A DNA stretch of 37,867 bases from Candidatus Zhuqueibacterota bacterium (GTDB lineage Bacteria > Zhuqueibacterota > Zhuqueibacteria > Residuimicrobiales > Oceaniaggregativiventaceae). This document shows positions 32,497 through 37,867 of this stretch, in pieces. Below the pieces are notes generated by a model, which was not told the DNA's origin, searched no databases, and saw only the letters and a list, made by a program, of their open reading frames with translations. A program made the position numbers and the translations under genes. Positions within the stretch are counted from its first letter, which is position 1. Every line of letters begins with the position of its first letter. The stretch covers positions 1 to 37,867 of the forward strand of contig WJME01000323.1 of the NCBI GenBank assembly GCA_014728115.1, given 5' to 3'.

Positions 32497-33189
32497 TCAC
32501 TGATCTAAAGCGGACTGCCTTTTTTCTCTTTCCTCGATCAGCAACTCGATCCACTTGGGGATATATTTACCATGGTCCATCCATACCCGGCCGCTGATCA
32601 AATTGCCATCGACCACACAGGCTTTATCGACAAAAATTCCGCCAGCCACCTCGAGATCGAATCTGCATTTGGCTATGGTTGCCATACGCCTGCCCCGGAC
32701 AACATCTGCATACGCCGGGATCTCGACACCGTGGCACACAGAAGCAATGGGCTTGTTCTTTTCAAAAAAATAACGTGTGATCCGAACCAGATCTTTATCG
32801 TATCGGATATATTCCGGCGCTCTGCCACCGGAATAAAAGATCCCCAGATATTCCTCTGGATCGATATCGCGAAATGCAATATCCGCTTGAATGGTATATC
32901 CTTCAAACTCTCTGGTCACCTGCCCATCCCAGTCTTTAGGTATCTCGTGCAATACCATGTGATATCGTCGTTTTTCCGGACCTGCCACAACAGGTTCAAA
33001 TCCATCTTCCTGCAGTCGAAGATAGGGATAGAGTGTGTCAACCGTTTCGGTCGCATCACCCACAATAATCAGCACTTTATTGGATGGCTGATCACTCTTC
33101 TGTGCACCAACACGAGCAAAAATCCCAAATGTTAAAACAATAGAGACGAAAAATGTCACAAAACAATTCATCATGTTTGTATTTTTCAT
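32497..33189 (-). CDS. Exported DJ-1/PfpI-family protein
   Basis: The 230-residue protein carries a signal peptide (MMNCFVTFFVSIVLTFGIFA, ending VGAQ), which is unusual because most DJ-1/PfpI proteins are cytoplasmic. The core is intact: KVLIIVGDATETVDTLYP with Glu48, GIFYSGGRAPEYIRYD, and the nucleophile elbow ASVCHGVEIPAYAD with Cys152-His153. Family members include glyoxalases, deglycases and peptidases, so the activity cannot be assigned. ATG 33189 has AAAGGAC upstream. It lies 57 bases downstream of the Gfo/Idh/MocA gene and is probably its operon partner; a dicarbonyl- or keto-sugar-handling role outside the cytoplasm would be consistent (inference). Confidence 0.85.
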   Translation of the reverse strand: MKNTNMMNCFVTFFVSIVLTFGIFARVGAQKSDQPSNKVLIIVGDATETVDTLYPYLRLQEDGFEPVVAGPEKRRYHMVLHEIPKDWDGQVTREFEGYTIQADIAFRDIDPEEYLGIFYSGGRAPEYIRYDKDLVRITRYFFEKNKPIASVCHGVEIPAYADVVRGRRMATIAKCRFDLEVAGGIFVDKACVVDGNLISGRVWMDHGKYIPKWIELLIEEREKRQSALDQ

Positions 33190-33246
33190 GTTTTGTCCTT
33201 TAATAAAAATGAGAGGTTGATACATGCGTGATGAATCTCGATTCTC

Positions 33247-34587
33247 TCATGTTGTAAATTCGTATCCTTGCCGATACTGTCTCTTGATCAGTTGATTTGC
33301 ATCACTATTGTCGGAAAATTCATTTTTTTGCGGATTGTATTTCACTGTCGTATTTCCGATTCTGTGAGCGATATTGGCCATATGAATCATCGCATTGGCA
33401 GGGTGTGCGAGTTCTATGGATGCAGCCGGTCGTTTTCGTTCTCTGACACATTCGAGAAAATTCGTATAATGGGGATAGTCTGGCGGCCGTCCATACATCT
33501 GTTCTACGACTCTGCCTCCCGATGTGGTGACTTGCCACCCCCCTCCATGCCGTCCGATAGTCATCATCAACTCTCTACCATACAACTCTATGCGTGTAGA
33601 ATTTTGCGTCCAGTAGGGTAATTCATCATTTCTCCGGATCGTGCCGGTGGTTTCTCGCATAAAACGCGGATAAAAAGAGAATTCGAATGTCAATACATAG
33701 TCTTTATATTCATAGGTGGCAATTTGAACATCCGGAATTTCTGCATCATCATTTTTATGGATATACCTGCCGCCGGTACAGGAAGCGCTCATTGGCAGAT
33801 CCGGGTCACCCATGAGCATTAAAGCGAGGTCCAGTTGATGAATGCCATCATCCACGATATCTCCTGCACTAAAGTCCCAAAACTTGTGCCATCCTCCGTC
33901 AAATATTTGTTCGTGATATGGACGAGAGGGAGCTGGACCTAACCACGCATCCCAGTCAAAATCCTGCGGAGATGCACCAGACTGGCCAAGATGGAAAGGA
34001 CTACCGGGCTGCAGGTTATAGACCTTGACCAGTCCGATTTCACCGAGTTTTCCGGTTTTGATATAATCCAGTGCAGCCAGATTATAAGGTGCACTTCGAT
34101 TCTGTGTGCCAACCTGGATAAGTTGATTTGTTTCTTGTGCCGCCCTGATCATCTGCAGACTTTCCCAGATATTGTGCGCATGAGGTTTTTCCACGTACAC
34201 ATCTTTTCCGGCACGCGCGGCCAGAACCGTTGCCAGTGCATGCCAGTGATCCGGGGTGGCGATGATTACGGCATCCAGGTCTGGTGCAGCAAATAATTCC
34301 TGCATATCTTTGAATCTTTTGGGTTTTTCTTTTTGCACGCTGCTGATAAATTGTTCCGCAGCATCCAGACGACCATTGTGTAAATCGCATAAATAGGTTA
34401 GCTGTGCCCCGAGCTCTACCATGCCTCTGGCAACATATTGCCCCCTTCCCCCACAGCCAAGCAAGCCGATATTGATACGATCATTCGCTGCAACAGCCTT
34501 TTGACGGGTGAACATCGGATGAGCAAGGGCTATAGCGGCAATGCTTGACGTATGCGTCAAAAACCTTCTGCGTTTTATTGATTTCAT
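33247..34587 (-). CDS. Tat-exported Gfo/Idh/MocA-family oxidoreductase
   Basis: The 446-residue protein begins MKSIKRRRFLTHTSS, a twin-arginine signal, so it is exported folded with its NAD(P) cofactor. The Rossmann motif is INIGLLGCGGRGQYVARG (39-56), ATPDHWHA follows, the catalytic Lys is in VEKPHAHN (EKP 133-135), and the C-terminal domain has GDIVDDGIHQLDLALMLMG. This is the Planctomycete/Bacteroidota exported subtype, some members of which oxidise glycosides at C3 or exchange hydride using bound NAD. ATG 34587 has GGAGGAA at five bases; the frame to 34650 is an extension. It leads a unit with the DJ-1/PfpI gene and possibly the DUF1593 gene (157 bases further). Confidence 0.9.
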   Translation of the reverse strand: MKSIKRRRFLTHTSSIAAIALAHPMFTRQKAVAANDRINIGLLGCGGRGQYVARGMVELGAQLTYLCDLHNGRLDAAEQFISSVQKEKPKRFKDMQELFAAPDLDAVIIATPDHWHALATVLAARAGKDVYVEKPHAHNIWESLQMIRAAQETNQLIQVGTQNRSAPYNLAALDYIKTGKLGEIGLVKVYNLQPGSPFHLGQSGASPQDFDWDAWLGPAPSRPYHEQIFDGGWHKFWDFSAGDIVDDGIHQLDLALMLMGDPDLPMSASCTGGRYIHKNDDAEIPDVQIATYEYKDYVLTFEFSFYPRFMRETTGTIRRNDELPYWTQNSTRIELYGRELMMTIGRHGGGWQVTTSGGRVVEQMYGRPPDYPHYTNFLECVRERKRPAASIELAHPANAMIHMANIAHRIGNTTVKYNPQKNEFSDNSDANQLIKRQYRQGYEFTT

Positions 34588-34962
34588 GCTATTCCTCCTC
34601 TGTTGATGGCGCATTGGAGTGACTGAGAAAACTCGAGATTTACCAACCAACCCTTAGGGGAAAAAAGTTTCGGGATCCTAATTCAACATATCACCCCCGT
34701 GAGCTGGCAAATCCCGCATATGTTCTGGTGATTTACTTATTTATCAATTTAACTTCTCTGGGTTCATATACAAGTCATTTTCCCCTTTTCTTTACATGAT
34801 AATGTTCTATATAGCGTTGCTAAAACAGTCTCTATTTTATCGGCAAGATCCTCAGGTCATAAAAGACCTCACAAAATATTCTTGCTTTTCTTTGTAAATA
34901 CAGGTATGTTTTAATAGGAATCGAAAGCAAATGAGTTTTAATGACTGCTCTGGGGAGGCGTT
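34588..34962. promoter_or_regulatory. Divergent intergenic region between the Gfo/Idh/MocA and CsgG-like genes
   Basis: The 375 bases have no supportable gene. For the rightward gene, TTGCTT (34882-34887) and TATGTT (34905-34910) with a 17-base spacer form a weak promoter candidate. GGGGAGG before 34963 is its ribosome site. A short hairpin AGGTC-ATAAAA-GACCT lies around 34854-34869. I see no clear leftward promoter. Confidence 0.4.
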
Positions 34963-35892
34963 ATGAGTAAACGCACGATCGTATGGTTTCTCGTTCTGTT
35001 TTGTGGTTTGCAGTACTCGATGCCCATATCAGCGCTGGCTGATAACAAGAAATTAAAACGACGCATTGCAGTCCTGGATTTTGAAAACAAATCCGGGTAT
35101 ACCCATCGATGGTGGAGCGGAGGCACTGTGGGCGAAGGTATGGCAGATATGCTGACCACGGCTCTTGTGCAAACAGGTGACTATCGCGTGTTGGAACGCC
35201 AGGAGATTCAATCGATTCTTGCCGAACAAAACATGGGATTATCCGGTGCAGTGACACCGGAAAGTGCAGCCGAGATTGGCAAGCTGCTCGGCGTAGAACT
35301 GGCAGTGTTTGGCAGCGTGAGCGAATTTGGTCATTCCCAAAGCAATATTGGCGGCACCATCAAAAAAGAGGGTTTTGGGCTGGGACTAAAATCTCAATCT
35401 GCTACGGTCGCCGTGGATGTGCGTTTTGTCGACACCTCGACCGGAGAAATCGTTTCCGCTGAGACAGTGCGCAAGAGTGAAACCAAACGCGGGATATCGG
35501 TTCAAACCCGGGAATTTGGCTTTGACAACCGCAAGCAGTTCGATGATTCGATCGTCGGTAAAGCCACGCGCCAGGCCGTCGACGAAATCGTAGAATTGGT
35601 CGATGCCACGGCCATTTCTCTGCCCTGGCAAGCCAAAATCATAAAGGGAGATGGTCCGATCTATATCAATGCCGGCGCCGAAGACGGCATTGAAAACGGC
35701 GACGTGTTCGTGGTCTATCGGGCGGGTGAAGCACTGATCGATCCGGATACCGGTTTGAATCTCGGATCCGCAGAATCAAAGGTCGGCGTGATCAAGGTGA
35801 CCAACAATAACATCGGAAATGGCAAAGCCTCTCAATGCGAGGCGGTCTCGGGAAGCGATTTTGCACGTAATGATATGGCAAGGCCCCAATAA
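34963..35892 (+). CDS. CsgG/HfaB-like protein with FlgT-like C-terminal domain
   Basis: The 309-residue protein has a signal peptide (ending SALA). The CsgG-type domain covers ~34-200: RRIAVLDFENKSGYTHRWW, GEGMADMLTTALVQTGDYRV, LERQEIQSILAEQNMG, AAEIGKLLGVELAVFGSVSE and VDVRFVDTSTGEIVSAETV. The last ~95 residues (DGPIYINAGAEDGIENGDVF, VGVIKV) resemble the C-terminal barrel of the flagellar FlgT protein. CsgG forms the curli secretion pore, but it is a lipoprotein; this protein has no lipobox, and no curli subunit or flagellar gene is present. It may be a periplasmic or outer-membrane assembly factor. Start ATG follows GGGGAGG. Confidence 0.82.
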   Translation: MSKRTIVWFLVLFCGLQYSMPISALADNKKLKRRIAVLDFENKSGYTHRWWSGGTVGEGMADMLTTALVQTGDYRVLERQEIQSILAEQNMGLSGAVTPESAAEIGKLLGVELAVFGSVSEFGHSQSNIGGTIKKEGFGLGLKSQSATVAVDVRFVDTSTGEIVSAETVRKSETKRGISVQTREFGFDNRKQFDDSIVGKATRQAVDEIVELVDATAISLPWQAKIIKGDGPIYINAGAEDGIENGDVFVVYRAGEALIDPDTGLNLGSAESKVGVIKVTNNNIGNGKASQCEAVSGSDFARNDMARPQ

Positions 35893-35898
35893 GGGGCC
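35882..35898 (+). terminator. GC hairpin overlapping the CsgG-like stop codon
   Basis: GGCCCC (35882-35887) and GGGGCC (35893-35898) pair around AATAA, which contains the stop codon TAA (35890-35892). There is no T-tract. It lies between convergent genes, 34 bases before the sulfatase stop, and could act as a transcription end or mRNA 3' protector. Confidence 0.4.
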
Positions 35899-35932
35899 CT
35901 GGCCTAATCATACCATTGCCTAAAAAATCAAG

Positions 35933-37369
35933 CTAAATCTGTCGTGCTTTATAGAGTTTTGAGGCCAGTGTTGTGACGGTTGCAGCATATTCAGGTTGCT
36001 CGGCAACATTGATATTTTCATCCGGATCTGTCTCGTGATCGTACAGCATACGTGCGGTCACCTCCCCATCCCGGGTCTCGCGCCATTCGGTATACTGATA
36101 CCGCGGGGTCGTGATGGTCTCGCCTTCATTCCAACGGCTATATACCGCTTTTTTGCCGGGCTGATCCGGATTTTTCATCAACGGTTTGAAACTGGTGCCA
36201 TCGCAGTGTTCGGGAACAGGCAAACCCGCCAAATCCAGCAACGTCGGATAGATATCGATAAATTCCACCAGCCCATCAGAGGCCTTGCCGCCCTTGATCC
36301 CTGGAGCTTTTACAATAATGGGAGCTCGCAAGGAGGTCTCATAGTTACAATGTTTGCACCACATGGTATGCTCGCCCAGATTCCAGCCGTGATCACCCCA
36401 CAGGATAACAATGGTATTCTCTGCAAGCCCCTGACTCTCCAATTCGTCGAGCACGCGGCCGATTTGCGCATCAGTATAGCTGACACAAGCTTGATATCCA
36501 TGCACCAGCCAGCGCGCATACTCTTCAGGCAATGGCGTGGTTGGGGGCACATTGAGATATCCGATACGCAATTCACCGGATTTATGAATCGACTTTAGGG
36601 GCGCATTTTCGGGTACATAGGGATTGGGAGCCAACTCGATTTTATCATGATCATAAAGGTCGAAATATTTTTTTGGCGCATTAAAGGGCAAATGCGGTTT
36701 CAAGAACCCCACGGCCAGGAAAAACGGCTGCTTTTTGTGCGCCAGAGCTCTCAGATCCTCTACCGCCTTGTCCGCGGTCATGCCATCAGGATAAGCATTA
36801 TCCTCCACATCCGCAATTTCCCAGGCCGGACCGATCACTCGGTTGGGGTTATCCGAATCCGAATGCTCATTCTGTTGCATCATCCTTTTTGATTCATCCG
36901 TGATATAGGCCTGCCATCCGACCCAGTCGCCTTCCGGCGCCCAGGGAGGTTCACTCCAGCCGTGCAAATCATCATCTTTATGATGATAAACTTTACTCCG
37001 CGAACGCGTGATATAACCGTTTTGTTTCAGGTATCTCGGTAAAGAAAGATGCCCAGGCAGATCCTCATCGGCACGGGTATAATACGTCACAAACCGATCC
37101 CAGGTCGGTCGCACACCGGTAAGCAAACTGGCACGGGAAGCTCCGCATACCGGCACATTACAATGTGAGCGCTCAAATCGGACGCCTTGCGCAGCAAGCC
37201 TGTCGATATTTGGCGATATGATGTGCTCCTCTCCAAAACATCCCAACTCTGGTCTTAGATCATCGACTACGATGAACAATATATTGGGCTTTGATTTTTT
37301 ACATGAGGTTAACAAAGGCAACCCCAACGCTGCCAGCCCGGTCATTCGGATAAAATCACGTCGATGCAT
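35933..37369 (-). CDS. Tat-exported S1 sulfatase lipoprotein (iduronate-2-sulfatase-like)
   Basis: The 478-residue protein begins MHRRDFIRMTGLAALGLPLL, with a twin-arginine motif, followed by TSC (Cys23), a lipobox. The type I sulfatase core shows NILFIVVDDLRPELGCFG (metal Asp36, Asp37) and VCGASRASLLTG, with Cys75 as the formylglycine precursor. FFLAVGFLKPHLPF and ILWGDHGWNLGEH (late metal ligands) follow. The pattern is closest to iduronate-2-sulfatase-type S1 enzymes, though substrates in this group vary. The Cys must be oxidised by a maturase (FGE or anSME), not seen here. ATG 37369 has AGGAG upstream. It would remove sulfate esters from a polysaccharide. Confidence 0.92.
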   Translation of the reverse strand: MHRRDFIRMTGLAALGLPLLTSCKKSKPNILFIVVDDLRPELGCFGEEHIISPNIDRLAAQGVRFERSHCNVPVCGASRASLLTGVRPTWDRFVTYYTRADEDLPGHLSLPRYLKQNGYITRSRSKVYHHKDDDLHGWSEPPWAPEGDWVGWQAYITDESKRMMQQNEHSDSDNPNRVIGPAWEIADVEDNAYPDGMTADKAVEDLRALAHKKQPFFLAVGFLKPHLPFNAPKKYFDLYDHDKIELAPNPYVPENAPLKSIHKSGELRIGYLNVPPTTPLPEEYARWLVHGYQACVSYTDAQIGRVLDELESQGLAENTIVILWGDHGWNLGEHTMWCKHCNYETSLRAPIIVKAPGIKGGKASDGLVEFIDIYPTLLDLAGLPVPEHCDGTSFKPLMKNPDQPGKKAVYSRWNEGETITTPRYQYTEWRETRDGEVTARMLYDHETDPDENINVAEQPEYAATVTTLASKLYKARQI

Positions 37370-37438
37370 TCTCTCTCCTATGATCATTCAATATAATTCT
37401 TGCTCTGATGGCTTTTGTAAAAATAGATTTTTTAATCC

Positions 37439-37615
37439 TCAATCGCAATAAAATAGTATGATCATTCGTTGCCAGCTTTTCTGTTGCTGTCCGGTCCGAG
37501 CAGATTCCACAAAACCATTGGCCTGAAATTCCCGATCGAGATTTCGGGAACGTTGTAATGCGCTAAAAAGAAAGTGAAAATGAACCATAATCAGAACAAT
37601 CGCTTTTTTAATCAC
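37439..37615 (-). CDS. Doubtful small ORF
   Basis: A 58-codon frame from GTG 37615 to TGA 37439-37441. It begins VIKKAIVLIMVHFHFLFSAL, membrane-like, and continues with a polar segment (RSRNLDREFQANGFVESART). Composition is plausible for a protein, but there is no good ribosome site, and the frame extends upstream without a better start. It could be a decayed gene fragment or chance. No family recognised. Confidence 0.2.
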   Translation of the reverse strand: MIKKAIVLIMVHFHFLFSALQRSRNLDREFQANGFVESARTGQQQKSWQRMIILFYCD

Positions 37616-37796
37616 GCTTTTCTTGTATACGATTTGGTGCAGTCGAGGCTGGCAGAGCCCGAGATCCGTATGGACTGAACAGGACGAATCTGATTTTCAT
37701 GGCATATTTGATAAAAGATTCATATAATAAAGCCTGTTGCAATCGAGCCTCATAGCTCATGAATTTTATTTTAATCGCTTCTCGCCTTATCTTTTT

Positions 37797-37865
37797 TCAA
37801 CAATAACGAGAGGTGATTTTAATAATTCTATCAAGGCATCGGTAGAGGTTGTCGTTTAGACGTTC
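37797..37865 (-). CDS. Possible C-terminal end of a gene entering from the right edge
   Basis: One minus-strand frame is open from the window edge to a TGA at 37797-37799 and gives a helix-like tail (ERLNDNLYRCLDRIIKITSR, then YC). The other minus frames stop sooner. With 22 residues and no family match, this is only a possibility. Confidence 0.2.
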   Translation of the reverse strand, partial: ERLNDNLYRCLDRIIKITSRYC

Positions 37866-37867
37866 CA

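Larger units (their letters stand above)
37370..37867. other. AT-rich right flank without a confident gene
   Basis: About 500 bases upstream of the sulfatase. The 11-mer TATGATCATTC occurs twice (37379-37389 and 37457-37467), each around the palindrome TGATCA, and could mark regulator sites near the sulfatase promoter. TTCCCGA (37529-37535) and TCGGGAA (37544-37550) form a small dyad. A minus-strand frame (37439-37615) looks somewhat coding-like, and another minus frame ends at 37797; both are listed separately. Confidence 0.45.

Noticed and set aside
1..37867. CRISPR arrays, insertion sequences, att sites, replication origin
   Set aside because: I saw no regularly spaced repeats, transposase or integrase motifs, or DnaA-box clusters.

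Overview
The window reads as chromosomal DNA from an uncultured bacterium of the Fibrobacteres-Chlorobi-Bacteroidetes (FCB) group, most like candidate phylum KSB1 or Calditrichota. This placement is inferred from several things. One protein ends in a type IX secretion (T9SS) sorting domain with the NYPNPFNP signature. A PorV-like barrel is encoded beside it. Many signal peptides end in Ala-Gln. There is also a Planctomycete-like set of secreted carbohydrate proteins (DUF1593, DUF1080, Gfo/Idh/MocA, S1 sulfatase). Base composition looks even, and I see no tRNA, rRNA, CRISPR array, transposase or phage gene.

Layout. Positions 1-2334 hold the end of an unknown gene and two adjacent genes for DUF4097-type proteins built from exact 18-residue repeats. 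Positions 2455-9348 are mixed: a PQQ-type sugar dehydrogenase lipoprotein, queA, a DUF1848 protein with a C-terminal radical-SAM-like Cys cluster, a helical hypothetical, a methyltransferase, a small membrane protein, and a GT8-GT2 glycosyltransferase pair. A GH29 alpha-L-fucosidase follows (9488-10840). A divergent 470-base leader precedes a four-gene plus-strand operon (11310-19898) of TonB-dependent receptor, large secreted protein, PorV-like barrel, and FG-GAP/BNR protein with a T9SS tail, closed by a perfect terminator.

Positions 20102-25370 are a minus-strand operon, in transcription order: GH28, concanavalin-like DUF1080-type lipoprotein, DUF1593 protein, FAD-dependent oxidoreductase lipoprotein. 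A divergent YiiX-like cysteine peptidase (25580-26764) lies next to it. Two minus-strand genes follow: DUF5060/DUF4038 (apiosidase-like) and DUF1080. Then come a broken tatA remnant, rsgA, a second DUF1593 protein, a secreted DJ-1/PfpI protein and a Tat-exported Gfo/Idh/MocA oxidoreductase. The window ends with a CsgG-like protein, a Tat-lipoprotein sulfatase and about 500 bases without a confident gene.

How the genes may work together (inference). Secreted fucosidase, GH28, apiosidase-like hydrolase and sulfatase would trim a complex, decorated acidic polysaccharide. Exported oxidoreductases (Gfo/Idh/MocA, FAD enzyme, PQQ enzyme) together with DUF1080 domains could carry out oxidation-assisted (3-keto) glycoside cleavage. 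The TonB receptor operon would handle uptake or surface display. Twin-arginine signals on two of the enzymes tie the locus to Tat export, which makes the decayed tatA copy inside it notable.
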